DNA of 64,000 bases from Holtermannia corniformis (GCA_001599935.1 BCIJ01000034.1:47676-111675); one strand, 5' to 3'. Counted from the stretch's first letter, positions 34,812 to 48,444 are shown. Notes: generated by a model not told the origin, from the letters alone. Translations and numbers: made by a program.

Positions 34812-35657
34812 CTAGCGGTCCTCGTCGTCGTCCCAGCAACCCCAGCAGGCAATCGCATCGCGCCACCATGGTTTATCGTCCCGTGCATCGTAAATGCCCG
34901 CGGTGCCCTGTTTTCGCATCCCGATGGTACCGTATGACCGCCGTCGCCGCTTGCTCTCCGACTTTGCGAGCAGGGCCGCGCGCTCCCTTGCCTCTTCTGC
35001 CGCGAGATCCTCGAGCGACGGCGTGTACGCAAGTCTCAAGCGCGGCAGTGACGCGCGTAGACGCCGTGATCGGGTCTGTGGCGTCAAGAAGGGATCTGGT
35101 AGGCTACGACTCGGTCCCGCGTCTTCGTCGGTTGATCGATCCTCGTCGTCATCACTGAGCCTTTCGTGGAAACGACTCGTGCTGGTGATGACTTTGGGCA
35201 GTGGAGTAGGCTGGCGCTTCTTCTTGCTGCGCGTAACAGGCGGCGTGACCTGGTCCAGCCCGACGCCAGGTAACAGTGGTTCTCGAAGTGGCATGTCGAA
35301 TGAGCCGGTCAACGAGCTCGATGCAGAATGAGGTTGTTGACCCGCGCTCGACGCAGGATTCAACCGCTCGGGTTGGGCAGTGACCAGATCTTCTCTTGCC
35401 GCTGCATCGCCCTCGTGTGGCGGTGGGTGCAGGATAGGCAACGCTTTGATGCCGGACGTGATGTGCACGAGCGGTGCGAACCGGATCTGAGGTTTGTGGA
35501 CGTGGGTGTGTGGAAGAGGCGAGGAGACTGAGCGCGGAAAGTGGTGTCGTGTCGAAGAGATGCACGACGGCGGCGGGGGTGTGACGGGCCCAGGCGTGTC
35601 TGGTGAGATTCCGATCGGTGAGTTGTAAATGTACGAGTCTTCCGAGATGAGCGACAT
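34812..35657 (-). CDS. hypothetical protein, 281 aa
   Basis: One uninterrupted frame from ATG 35657 (MSLISEDSYIYNSPIGISPD) to 34812. It is Pro/Ser/Arg-rich with a charged middle (RLSDDDEDRSTDEDAG), a basic run KSESKRRRRSYGTIGMRK and a Trp-rich C-terminus (DKPWWRDAIACWGCWDDDED). No domain was recognised. The long frame and consistent composition support coding. Tail-to-tail with the Nudix gene, 65 bp apart. Confidence 0.65.
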   Translation of the reverse strand: MSLISEDSYIYNSPIGISPDTPGPVTPPPPSCISSTRHHFPRSVSSPLPHTHVHKPQIRFAPLVHITSGIKALPILHPPPHEGDAAAREDLVTAQPERLNPASSAGQQPHSASSSLTGSFDMPLREPLLPGVGLDQVTPPVTRSKKKRQPTPLPKVITSTSRFHERLSDDDEDRSTDEDAGPSRSLPDPFLTPQTRSRRLRASLPRLRLAYTPSLEDLAAEEARERAALLAKSESKRRRRSYGTIGMRKQGTAGIYDARDDKPWWRDAIACWGCWDDDEDR

Positions 35658-36515
35658 GGCGCCGCTGCTTGTGGGTGTCAGTGAGCCGTCTCTGCAGTCG
35701 AGGCAGCAAGATGTACCTCTGACTAGATGCGCTAGCTTGCCATGGAGGCAGTGAGTCGTGCAAGATGCACAAACAGCCAGTCGGATACTTGAAGACGCGT
35801 TTCGTGTGACATCATCGTGGCGGTGGCAGCAAATTCGTCGGCCGCGGACGGTGGTAGCTTGCTACGAAGCGCGTGTACAGACATCATCCTGACGGACAGC
35901 CACTGTGGATGGCTCGTCCGAGGAAAGAAGGGCCGATGATATGCTATGCCGTGGCGAGTTGTAGACGCTGCCCGACTCGAGCCAGACCCACGTTCAGACC
36001 TTCTTTGCACAGAGTCACACGTCGCCTGGCACCACTCTACCTTCTGCATCGCATTACATGACAGTATGTTGGAGCAGATGCTACAGTACACCTCAACAAA
36101 CTTGTCACCTTGTCTCCGTTGTCGCGACAAACCCCCATCACCTCCCGCCGCGGAAATATCGGCGTTAAGCAGCTTAAACCCCCTTGAACCCGCTGCGAAA
36201 TTCCAAGTCCCCAACTAGTCGCCCTCTCCTTCAAGGTCCAACTCCAAAAGGTCATTAGCCCCTCCATACTCCTCTCGGCTGTTCTGTAAAGCAGGACACA
36301 CCCGTTTCGAGTCCGGCAAATCACTTACGTCCCCGTTTTCAGCGTCTCGTACCGCCCAAAACCCATCCTGTAAGTCGAGTTGTGTCAGGAGCGGCGGATC
36401 TTCCTAGCTGCTCGAACAGTGTTAGACAAACGTCTTATCATTGCGAGCACGGAGAACCATGCGACGCCGTCGTGCACAAATGGCATTGCTGATCTCGCAC
36501 AGCTAGTCGCCCACC
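35658..36515. other. region without a firm gene
   Basis: A minus-strand frame (36214-35732) is open but has no early ATG or motif; see rejected items. The right end is the promoter of RPS22. Confidence 0.4.
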
Positions 36516-37282
36516 ATGGTCCGCATCTCCGTTCTTAACGACTGCCTTGTGCGTGCCTTTGCCCTTGGCACCCCACGCCGCATCTTACCTCTGTACAGAA
36601 CAACATTGTCAACGCCGAGCGCCGTGGAAAGCGTCAGGTGCTCATCCGCCCGAGCTCCAAGGTCGTTGTCAAGGTGCTCTCGGTCATGCAGAAGCACGGT
36701 TAGTCCCTATCCTTTACTCTGTACACACCCATCCCGGAGTATAACTGCTCGGACCCGGCCCTCCTCGCGAGACTCCCACCAGGTCCCTTCTTTAAGTCTC
36801 CGGCAGAAGGAGATCTCCTGCTTTGGGCTTCGGTCTTGAATCGGGGAACCCCAGCTGGATGCGTGCTGCTAGTCACCGCAGCCAAGCTCTGTGGCCGCAT
36901 GGCCGGGAGTTTGCGCTTCCAGTCCCAGGCGGAGGACACAATGTTCAACGTAGAATCTGCTGACATTCAACAGGCTACATTGGCGAGTTTGAGCTCATCG
37001 ACGACCACCGTGGCGGCAAGATTGTCATCCAGCTCAACGGTCGCTTGAACAAGACTGGTGTCATTTCGCCCCGCTTCAACGTTGCCCTTGACCAGAGTGC
37101 GTTCTTGGTGTCCCAGCTATACTCGCCCGAACTGACCGTCACCAGTCGAGTCGTGGGTCAACTTGCTCTTGCCTGCCCGTTCGTTCGGCAAGATCATCCT
37201 CACCACCTCGGCCGGTATCATGGACCACGACGAGGCTCGCCGCAAGCACACTGGTGGCAAGATCCTCGCTTACGTCTACTAA
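36516..37282 (+). CDS. RPS22: 40S ribosomal protein S22 (uS8)
   Basis: Exons 36516-36548, 36599-36698, 36974-37096, 37146-37282; 130 aa. The sequence [95 protein letters not shown] and the end [11 protein letters not shown] is the eukaryotic uS8 family from first to last residue. It binds 18S rRNA near the central domain. Intron 2 is 275 nt while introns 1 and 3 are 50 and 49 nt; ribosomal-protein introns in fungi often host snoRNAs. Confidence 0.95.
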
Positions 37283-37460
37283 GCGTCGGTCGCGTGCATG
37301 GGTCCGGGGTTGTGTCAACGAGTGTAGAAATGCATGTCGTTGCGCGCTGTCAGCTGCTGTCGTCATTATCTAGTCCGCAGTATGGTACTGATCTCCATAT
37401 CAGTCTTTTCGGCTGCACGAAGCTTCTCGACCGTGTCACGCCAGCACAAACTGGACTTGC

Positions 37461-38046
37461 ATGTCTCGCGAGCGCTCTGTTCTCAGATCAGTCGCGTCTG
37501 GCGGCATGGTCAGTTCAGACAACTCACACAGTCGTCGCAAAGCCAAGTATGATCTTGCGAGCCCTTGTTTGATAGCTCCACCAGCTCGCCGCACTCGAGC
37601 CTACCAGAGTGCCGTGGGCACACAGGCGAAACGCACGCGCACTTGGATCGTTGTCAGCGCGAAGCCGAGGTGTGCGAATTACGCACATGGAGGTTATCGC
37701 TAGATGCGAGATGCCCGTGCTGTCCGAATTGCCCTGGGTTCAAATCATTACTATTAGTGCACACATTGCTCATGCTGGTGCTGCAAGTCGAGAGAGGTAT
37801 GGAAAGGGGCGCGGCTCACGATGGACCCATTTATCCTTCGTGTACGCACCGGCTGGGTTGTAATCTGCCCGGAGGTGTGAAAGGATCTTCGGTGGCCTTG
37901 GGCGCTACGCCGCCCGCATGGTGGCGATGGCTGAATGCAAGGTCTGAAGGGAAAGCTGAGAGTCGCTTGCTGTTGGCAAGATTCAGCTGGCGGCCATCTC
38001 GGTCTTGAATCAGTTGAGCGACTCAAGGCGGAGCGCGATAGGCTGA
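37461..38046 (+). CDS. tentative small spliced gene, unknown
   Basis: A series of short exons keeps one frame: [16 protein letters not shown] onward from 37461, a 34-nt intron near 37671, [20 protein letters not shown], a 44-nt intron after [25 protein letters not shown], a 39-nt intron, and [20 protein letters not shown] to the TGA at 38044-38046. The introns are shorter than the local norm, and a rival frame ends in a coiled-coil-like [17 protein letters not shown] (TAG 38055-38057). The exon series is therefore uncertain. No homologue was recognised. Confidence 0.3.
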
Positions 38047-38193
38047 GAGGGTGGTAGACACTGTGAATCAGTACACAACGCACGTGAAGTGCTTCAGTAT
38101 AGCAACGTGGTGCAAGGTATACATACGGTCACCGACAGTTATGTTGCAGGTCAAGCAGCCCTTTGGCGTGTGACAGGCGTCAGTGCGGTTCGT

Positions 38194-38663
38194 TCACTCC
38201 AGAGAGTGCAACACCAATCTGATGGAATCCTCGGACGCCTGGATTGCGATCATGGAATCGACAACGTCGCGCATGCTGGGGCTCCTTCTGCACTCTTCAC
38301 GACTCTCCTGTATTGGTGATCAGCAGAGACTGGCTGATATAGGCTGTCGGTACTTACACAAGAATCACAGAACCAGGTCAAGTCTTGCGCACCTTTGTTG
38401 GTCAGGTCAACGGTGGCAGGGCACTCGACGGTTTTGAGGTGCTGCGGGCACGATGGCGAGATGCACTTGCACTGTGGCGTGGCTCAGCTTGTACTCGTTC
38501 TGGCTGTGTTACCTACCTTGAGCGTGCCAGTGGATGCTGTACTGCAGTTAAATGGTTGTTGCTCGAACCTTCCACCTCCCCAGCCGCCGACGACTTCCTT
38601 AGGGACGATGTTTTCCCCGCCTTTGTTGCTAAACTGGGTTTCCGAGCCGTGAACAGTGTCCAT
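38194..38663 (-). CDS. 124-aa cysteine-rich protein in three exons
   Basis: Exons on the minus strand: 38663-38517 (147 nt), 38471-38358 (114 nt), 38307-38194 (114 nt with stop). The introns are 45 and 50 nt, GTAGGT and GTAAGT donors, all phase 0. It opens MDTVHGSETQFSNKGGENIV, then a Cys/His-rich middle (CKCISPSCPQHLKTVEC ... WFCDSCESREEC) and an amphipathic helical end (RDVVDSMIAIQASEDSIRLV). Cys/His spacing (C-x-C-x4-C-x2-H-x5-C, later C-x2-C-x5-C) suggests a zinc-binding module. No signal peptide is seen. No single long ORF reveals this gene. Function unknown. Confidence 0.65.
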
Positions 38664-39485
38664 GATTTCCCGCGAGCTATAGCGAGAGAGATGGGATCAG
38701 CGAGGCGCAGCCGTGCGCGCTTAATATACGTCCACCAGTATCCTGCTGACTTTGAACGAGGTTAAAGTAGCTGAAAGGACGCAATAAGCTGGGATATAGA
38801 GCGTCCGGGGACAGCTTTAAAGCAGAGGTGTTACATGAACGGAGCGAGTACCCTTGTCAGACGGCTGATGACGGCTACCCTGGTTTTGATCCGCTTGACA
38901 GTGGGGATGTACAAGGGAGCGGTTCAGACGCGCCAAGCTCCGCGCCCGTCCGCTCATGTCAACCATTCTGGTGCATCACGGCTCGGCATCACCGGCTGCG
39001 CGGACATACACCCCAGTACATACTCGATGAGAGGAGGCGCCTCAGTGCGACTCGGAGCCTCTCAAGTGTAACTGTGGGCGGTGGGCCAGGGCTGCATGCC
39101 CCGTTCCCCTGATGATCCGCGAAGCTCGGCTTGGTCGCTCGTCTGTTCCCTAGGTACCGAGCAGGTGACCAAAACGAGGGATTGACCAATCCCAACGCTG
39201 TGGAAGCGCGCGGTCTATTGTCCAGCCGTTCGATCGACGAGCAGCTTACGGCACATGGCGGAAATCAGCTGGCCCCGTGTCACGGCTTGCACGGGAGGAG
39301 CACGGTACGGAAAAACTTGAACCAAAGCCGAGCATGCAGCCCGCTGGTTTCGCCGGGTTCGTCACGAAGAGCTGGTACCCCGCGGGAGGCCCGACTGGCC
39401 CTCCGCACCGTATAAGACGTACCGTATCAAGCCCTGAAAAGCCAAGCCGCCTCGCAGCTCGATACTGCAGAACAACAGCAACACA
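38664..39485. other. gene-free stretch upstream of sugar transporter
   Basis: No coherent exon series was found in about 820 bp; probably the regulated promoter of the transporter. Confidence 0.4.
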
Positions 39486-41557
39486 ATGGCGCCGACGTAT
39501 GCTTCATGGCGGAGTGAGTGGGATGTTTAGATTGTCGATACGGAGCTGAGCGATCGTGTGCAGACAACACCAACGCGTCATGGTACAAGGACCCAGGACT
39601 GAGGCGGATGATGCTCAGCATCGGCGTGCTATACTGTGCGTCGCGTCTACCGTGGGCTGTCATCCGCTCACTTGCGCGACTGCAGGTGCGGTCTTCACTT
39701 TTGGCTATGATGGATCGCTCTTGGCAGGCTTGCAGACCATGTCGCAGTGGCAAAGGTACATTTCGGCAGTTCTTTTGCGGATGGCGGTGCTGACTCGTGC
39801 AAGCTACTTCAACAAACCTACCGGCCACCGTCTCGGTCTAATCAGTGCTGCTTTCTACTTCCCCAAGCTGGTGTAGGTCCACCCAAGCTTCCATGGGGAC
39901 CACCAAATTCACACAATCAGCGCGCCGATCGTCGCGTCTTATACTGCCGAAAGGTTCGGCCGTCGCACCTGTCTTCTCGCAGGTGCCCTGATCACTCTTG
40001 TCGGCGCTTTCGTCAACGGCCTTTCCAATGGTGTAGGCATGTTTATTGCTGGGCGTGTCCTGCTTGGTGCCGGTACCGCCTTCCAGGGTGTAGTCGCGCC
40101 GCCTCTTCTCGCCGAGCTGGCTCACCCTGTGAGTACAGCTCATGATGCTGAACTCGGCTGACACGACTCAGCGTCTTCGCGCAGTCACGGCCGGTACCTA
40201 CCTGGTGCGTCGAATGTGGATACTGCATGTACGCGTCTGACTGATGGACAGTCTGTCTACTATGTCGGTGGTACGGTAGCCTCGTGGCTCTGTGAGTACC
40301 ATCTTACTATCATAAGCTTGGCTGACCCATCAGGCTTCGGTCTACTTGACATGGAGGGTCCTTGGTCGTGGCGCATCCCCTGCGTGCTCCAGTGCCTCGG
40401 CTCGCTCGTCATTGCCATCTACGTCGTCTGCGGTCTCATGCACGAGTCGCCCCGCTGGCTCATCAACAAGGGCCGCTCAGAGCAGGCGTTCAAGATTCTC
40501 TGCGACCTGCACGCCAACGGTGATGTCAACGACGAGCTTGTCATCAACGAGTACCGTGAGATCACCGATGGGTTGGAGAAGGACAAGCATGCGCAACACG
40601 TCGGCTACAGTGCCTTCTTGAAGACGCCTGGCAACCGAAGGCGTTTGCTGGTCGTCATGGTGCTCGCTACCGGCACTCAGGTGAGTTCATCGGATTGCCC
40701 TGGTTCCGAGGCTGACTCATACAGCTCACTGGCAACGGTCTCGTGTCCTACTACCTTTCACCCATCCTCAAGCTTGTTGGGATCACCGCGCCGGTGCAGC
40801 AAGCAGGCATCAACGCTGGTCTCGCCATGTTCAACCTAGTTGTCGCCACTGTCGCCGCCCAATTCGTCGAACGCCTTGGCCGTCGTCCACTCTGGATCTC
40901 CGGCACAGCCGGGATCCTCGTCTCGTGGGCCATCGCCACTGGTTTGTCGGCCGGCTTCGCCTCATCCAAGAGTAAGCCGATGGGGACGGCAGTCGTTCCA
41001 TTCTTCTTCATCTTCTACGTGAGTGAACCTATCGCTGGTTGTGCAGACACTCATGCTGCACAGGGCTTCTACGACATTTGCTGGACCATCTTGCCCAACC
41101 TCTACATCCCCGAGATCCTGCCATTCGCGCTTCGCAGCCAGGGGATGTCGATCTACGTCTGCACACAAGCTGTCTCACTTGCCTTCAACCAAGTGAGTCA
41201 AGCGATGACGATTGACTAGAGCGTTGGCTGACATGAGCAGTACGTGAACCCGATTGCCCTCGCCGCCATCCAGTGGAAGTACTATGCCTGCTACCTCGCC
41301 GTCCAAGTGTTCTACCTCGTCTTCGCATGGTTCTACCTGATCGAGACGCGTGGATACACCATCGAGGAGGTGAGCATGCCACAGCTAGCGCGTGATCGCA
41401 CGCTGACTCTGAACAGGTGTCACGTCTGTTCGATGGCAAAGCCGAAGTCGAGGAGATTCAAGCACACGTCGAGGCTTCCGGTATCGAGACGCCCGGCGTG
41501 CACGGCGACAACGACTCGCTCAAGAAGGTTGACATCACGCACGTTGAGAAGGCTTGA
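39486..41557 (+). CDS. MFS sugar transporter
   Basis: Eleven or so exons. The first, MAPTYASWRN, joins NTNASWYKDPGLRRMMLSIG through a 44-nt-class intron. Sugar-porter signatures: FTFGYDGSLLAGLQ in helix 1, AERFGRRTCLLAGALI (GRR loop 2-3), AGRVLLGAGTAF, PPLLAELAHPRLRA, the PESPR-like MHESPRWLINKGRSEQA, QQAGINAGLAMFN, QFVERLGRRPLWI, LYIPEILPFALRSQGMSIY and the closing FAWFYLIETRGYTIEEVSRL. It lies closest to the lactose/hexose permease branch of the fungal porters, with 12 membrane helices at the plasma membrane. The substrate is not set by sequence alone. Confidence 0.9.
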
Positions 41558-41687
41558 GCAGCGCAAGGGCAGAAGCATAGGCAGGGCGCCACAGGGGTTT
41601 GTAAGAGTCCGAGGAAAAAGTATTGAGTGTATGCAGCGATTTGCTTCCTACACGTCAATAAAGGCTGTGTGGATCTTGCGTCTGTTC

Positions 41688-41841
41688 AACTAGTTGTACG
41701 TCGCCGCCGTATCGCGCGGGCGCGGGATAGGCAAGTGTCTAACCGAAAAGGGGTAGGGTAGGCTCCCCCTTGAAACTGGTCATAGGCATGCTGATTTAAG
41801 CCACTTAAAAGACCTCCGCACGTGGCCTAGTGCATTACAGA
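41688..41841 (+). repeat. 154-bp dispersed repeat, copy 2
   Basis: Matches 16270-16423 in the same orientation and length, with about 18-20 differences by eye. Like copy 1 it begins AACTAGTTGTACG and ends TTACAGA, and here it is followed by GCCCCCATG rather than by the inverted-repeat element. It lies in the 441-bp spacer between the transporter and UTP25, which holds nothing else I recognise. Confidence 0.8.
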
Positions 41842-41998
41842 GCCCCCATGTAAAAGCGTTCTGCGCCCGCTACTATGGTCGTTTTTCCCGGTTCGACAGG
41901 CGAATTGCTAGAGGTTGCTAGCAGACTGCATGCTACCCCCACTTTAAATTTCGGTCTATGCCAAGCTGTATGCCTTGTCTGCTGTAGATTGCACTATC

Positions 41999-44452
41999 AT
42001 GTCGACACCGACGCAGCTGAAGCTACTTACTCTACTCAACGTGACTGCGTCCAAGCGTCCGTCCGAGGTCGATGCTCCCGGAGGTGACTTTAGCGCACAT
42101 GCGTTGAGGCGCTCGCAGTCAACTTCGATCGAGCCAACTGGGCAGCCACCTGCAAAGCGCGTCAAGAAGGGTGTAGTGTTTGGCGGAGAGATTGGCCCGA
42201 GCGGTTCGACTCTGTCAGCAAAGGGCAAGGGCAAGGCGAAGACGGTCATTACCAGCGACGAGACTGTTTCACCAGAGGCAGCAAGCAAGCTGGATGTCGA
42301 GCTCGAGGATGAGAGTGATGACGAGCAGGGTGGTCAGACGAACGGAGCCAGTAGGTCTCAGGGCCTTAAAGGCGTATCTAACATTGGTAGGCACCGACGA
42401 CCTCTTCAACTTGCACTTTGGTCTGGAACCCCCATTTTTGACACCGAAAGCTATAGCCGCCGCATCAGAGGGTGACTGGTCCTCGTCAAAAAGCAAGCTG
42501 GATGGCTATGGGCGCGTTGTAGAGCTGCAACCTGGGCAAGTCGCCGAGGCGAGCTCGTCCAAGACTCGGGTATGTCACGCAGTGCTGTCGAGCTCTCACA
42601 CTCACACCTGCAGATCACACCCCAGTTGCTCGCTTCATTCAATGCACAGCATCCCACCCCTTCCGTCGCACTCACCTCTGCCGTCAGCATGCTCGGTACC
42701 TATCGCGACTTTTCAGTGCACGGCCTGGATGGGGAAACCGATGGCTCGGAAAAGCAGATTCTCGGCCCTCAAAAAGAGGCGTTGCGTTCCGCGAGTGTTC
42801 TCCACGGTCTCAATCATGTCTTGAAGTGAGTCTACTACAGATAAGCCACCGTCCTCTGACAAGGCAGAACGCGCCGGAAAATCATTCGCAACAACGAAAA
42901 GCTCGCGCATGCGGCAGCGGACGGTTCGGAAGGTCCCGACCCGCGCGACCAGTCCTTCACCCGACCCAAGCTGCTGCTCTTGCTTCCTTTCCGCTCCCTC
43001 GCCCTGCACTACGTTCTCAACCACATCATCCCTCTGGCACCGCAAGGCACGCAGATCGAGAACCGCAACCCTTTCATCGCATCGTTTGGTATTCCCAAAG
43101 ACGCCGGTGCCGACCCTCTCGACCCAGCCGAGACTCCATCTGCCGCGTCCCAGTACCCAATCGACCACCTCGCGACGTTCAAGGGCAACTCGGATGACAA
43201 CTTTCGTATCGGCATCAAGATTACCCGCAAGGCGTGGCGGATCGTCATCATGCCTGCAAGCGAGGAGAAACTCGTCCAGTGCGACATTTTGCTTGCAAGC
43301 CCGCTGGCCATCAAGATGCAGGCGGATCGAGAGGAGGGCACGGACATTTTGAGCTCGATTGAAGTGTGCATTGCGGACGGATTGGATGTGATGGCAATGC
43401 AAAACTGGGAACATGTGCAGGTGCGTTTCACACGCGCAGGATTCCGACTAACATTGCAGTACGTGTTCGCAAACATGAACAAGATTCCCAACAAACCGCA
43501 CGGTTGCGACTTTTCGCGCGTCAAGCCATGGTACCTCGAGTCACAGTACGTTTCGTAACGTCGACGCTTCATTGCTGACCGAGATCAGAGCGAAATATGT
43601 GCGCCAGACCATTCTGCTTTCTCGATTCGAGACGCCCGAGACACGCGCCCTGTTCAACCACCACCTGCACAACTTGGCTGGCAAGGTCCGGATGGACAGC
43701 CCTGCGAGCGGGTACGACGGCGTGATCGATCGCGTCCGATCTGGCGTGCGGCAGATCTTTGAGCGGCTCGACGGGGAAAAGGCCAAGGAGGCTGTCGGGG
43801 AGCTTGACGAGCGGTTCGAATGGTTCACCAAAAAGGTGCGCAAACAATACACAAGACAGAGTTGACAAAATAGTCATTACCGAGCTTGCAAAAGTCTGCC
43901 GTGTGCCGGACCAACACGATCATCGTGATCCCATCCTACTTTGACTTTGTACGGGTCGTCAATTACTTGCGCAAAGCGGATAAGATTACGTTTGCCGCCA
44001 TCTCAGAGTGCGTTGTGATCGGACGCACATAGTGTGTGCTTACAACTGCGTAGGTACTCGTCAAACCAAGAGATCTCGCGCGCGCGTACATCATTCTTCA
44101 AAGGCAAGAAGGCGTTCTTGCTCGTCACCGAGCGTTTCCACTTTTACCGGCGGTCGGTAGCCTCACTCCGCCGTGCGCTTTACTGACACTGAACAGTTAC
44201 AAGATCCGTGGCGCCAAGACAATCGTCTTTTACGCCCTTCCGGACCACGCCCAATACTATGCCGAGTTTTTGGCTACACCTTTCCTGCTCTCGGCGACGG
44301 GCAAGGAGACTGTCGAGGTTGACGAAGCCGAGGTCTCGGCTCGGGTTCTGTTCTCAAAGTGGGATCTGATAAAGCTGGAGCGGATTGTAGGCACGCGGGA
44401 TGCGCGGCGGATGATCACGGCCGGTGGGGACGGCAAGTATACATTCGTCTAG
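41999..44452 (+). CDS. UTP25: Utp25 (DEF/DIEXF) rRNA-processing protein
   Basis: ATG 41999 (MSTPTQLKLLTLLNVTASKR). About eight short introns. A basic/acidic N-terminal region with EDESDDEQGG is followed by DDLFNLHFGLEP, PKLLLLLPFRSLALHYVLNH, DDNFRIGIKITRKAWRI, CDILLASPLAIKM, SSIEVCIADGLDVMAMQNWE, then YVRQTILLSRFETPE, NTIIVIPSYFDFVRVVNYL, FAAISEYSSNQEISRARTSF and KTIVFYALPDHAQYYAEFL. This is the Utp25 family: a helicase-like fold that has lost the catalytic Walker and DEAD motifs, acting in the nucleolar small-subunit processome for 18S rRNA maturation. Confidence 0.92.
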
Positions 44453-45697
44453 GCCAGATGTATGGTTATCGCAAACTGGCGCTCCAACGACGGGCAGATT
44501 AGCGATGCGGAATCGGGAGTGTCTTCATTTTGCCCAAGGGAGAAGTAGCCCAGTCATTCTATAGTCACACACGTTTGACTGCGACTGTACAGACAGTCTG
44601 AGTGTCCGCAGTGCCCATTACGAAATGCCCATTTTGGTGTGTGGGCAGGAGAGATGCGTCCTGATAGTTCACTTGATATGTCAACGAGTCAGGAATCGCA
44701 CCAAGCAGCCCCACATAACAAGTCATGCTTTCCATGAAAGCCTCGCCTAGGAAGGACGATGACCGCACGGACAAAGACGTCGATCAGGCGATCGGCTCTA
44801 GAGACGATGTTCAAGGCTTTCCAGAGAGAGTCGGTATCCGATTTATGGTGTTTGAGCTATGGTGGCAGCCAAGCTCTCGCCGCTTAACAGCTTGTCACAT
44901 CCTCTCACGGACTGCGACGCTTAGCAGCCCGCAGAGATGGCACTTTCGAACCAGCCAAGATGCAAACAAGCGAGCGCGCTTGTAGAGAAGCTACCTAAGC
45001 CTGGACAGATGGCCAAATGAGGGGGTAGATGTCACGCCTATGGCCGTGCCATGTGCGGGATGCGAAGGAGACCGCCTCGCCAAGTGCCACTGGTGCTATC
45101 GCACCACTGTCTGTGCGCTGCGGCGGTGCGGTGTGGAGATCTGACCCGCGAGCTACTGCTCGCGAGTTCAGTTCGGCCTTTGCTGGCCTCTTCTTATCTT
45201 CCGTACTTGAGATCTGAGTGGATAGGTTGCTGTTACATTCCTCTATCTTGACTACTTGCTAGTTTTCTCTGTTGTTCGTTACCTCCCTCTACTTCCTCTC
45301 GTGTCAGACGAGTCGCGATCGCAACTTCCGCCGCGAGCTTCAACCGTGACTATCCCTCGCGACTAAATCGCCGTTATCTCCACAGCGGCCGCGCCTGCGC
45401 GCGCCCTTCTGTTTCTCTTGTCTCTTATTGTATCTTCATCGCTCGAATATTATAGTGTTCATCCTATTCTCTCTCGTCGATCCTCCAGAGCCCTCGAGTG
45501 CNGAACTTAGCTTTCCGCATCGCGCAATCTAGAGTCCCGCTTCCCCAAGGCCGATCGCTGTGTCGATCTCGCCTCTCCCTTCGGGCTATCGCCTTCTCTC
45601 GGCGAGGACCTCACAGTAGACGCGAAAAACGAGGGGACACACCAAAAACACAACCCATTACCCTCATATGTCTTTTTTCGATGGTAAAACACCAAAA
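44453..45697. other. intergenic region upstream of tRNA; one N
   Basis: Pyrimidine-rich, with an ambiguous base at 45502. One 56-codon minus frame (44732-44565) has an ATG but no motif. The stretch 45230-45690 could be remains of a retroelement next to a Pol III gene, but no paired terminal repeat was seen. Confidence 0.35.
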
Positions 45698-45794
45698 GCC
45701 TGGCTAGCTCAGTCGGTAGAGCGACAGACTCTTACATTGGGCAACCACCCTAGGACACATCTGTAGGTCGCGGGTTCGACCCCCGCGTCGGGTT
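45698..45794 (+). tRNA. tRNA-Lys(CUU) with an intron of about 24 nt
   Basis: The cloverleaf can be read directly. The acceptor stem GCCTGGC pairs with GTCGGGT. The D arm contains the A box (TAGCTCAGTCGGTAGAGC). The anticodon stem ACAGA/TCTGT encloses the anticodon CTT at 45731-45733. The T arm GCGGG-TTCGACC-CCCGC is the B box. The loop has about 24 extra bases (45735-45758) right after position 37, the standard site of tRNA introns. A run of T residues follows. Confidence 0.9.
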
Positions 45795-45797
45795 ACC

Positions 45798-45816
45798 TTT
45801 TTGTCGTTCCTTTTTT
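45798..45816 (+). terminator. Pol III terminator of tRNA-Lys
   Basis: T5 at 45798-45802 and T6 at 45811-45816 follow the tRNA 3' end by 4 and 17 bases, as expected for RNA polymerase III. Confidence 0.75.
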
Positions 45817-46322
45817 GCTTTGGTTTTGGTAGGGTATTCAGAGGGGGGAGGAAACGGTTCTTTTTTCGCGTTTTGCACGAATTCGCCGTGTTTTGCCATG
45901 ATTTGGATTGTGTAAACGGCACCCGTCTGACCTCGTTGTGGATATACACCTCGGCCAGCAATTTGGGCGATGGTTGTATAGCAGGATTCCGTTGTTTTCG
46001 CTATAAAGGGGTTGGGAGTCCGGGAGGCCTGAAGGAAAGTGGCACTTTGCCTCATCGCGCGTGTGAGCGTGCCGGTTTCGACCACTTGTGCAGCTCCGTA
46101 AGCCTGTGCGTCTGCTGCTATGGGTCATGCATGAGAGACTGCTCTGCCTGAACGCATCCCTCCTAGCCAGTGAACCACAAGGGCGCGCGGCGCCACTTTA
46201 CCCCTTACGTAAGGTACGCGTGCACGTCCTTGACTGCTTCATCACCGACCGCTTCAGCTTGCGCACAGTCACGCCTGGAGCGTGCGCAACCCAAGAGCAT
46301 AGCACTAGCGCAGTCCTGACGC
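45817..46322. other. intergenic, promoter of NDR kinase
   Basis: No gene was recognised between the tRNA terminator and the kinase start. Confidence 0.4.
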
Positions 46323-48257
<1,935 letters not shown>

Positions 48258-48444
48258 ACGCGCTAGCATATCATGCCCCACACGACAATCTTTCTTGTAG
48301 CAAGCGATGTGATCTGTTGCCGCGTGATTCGGATCTCACCGGACAAAAGCCGAGACCAAGGAAAGATCAGCGCGGTTCCATGTCCACCTCAGCTCATGGC
48401 ATATAAGCACCGCGCCTGGCCTGCTCTTGATCCCATCTCGCACA

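Noticed and set aside
35732..36214. Minus open frame of 160 codons
   Set aside because: No ATG until 35887, atypical composition and no homologous motif; at most a 51-codon ORF.
37725..37745. GGTTCAAATC, a B-box-like word suggesting a tRNA
   Set aside because: No pairing T stem, no A box or acceptor stem in the flanks.
44565..44732. 56-codon minus ORF MESMTCYVGLLGAIPDSLTY
   Set aside because: Short, isolated, with no support beyond an ATG.
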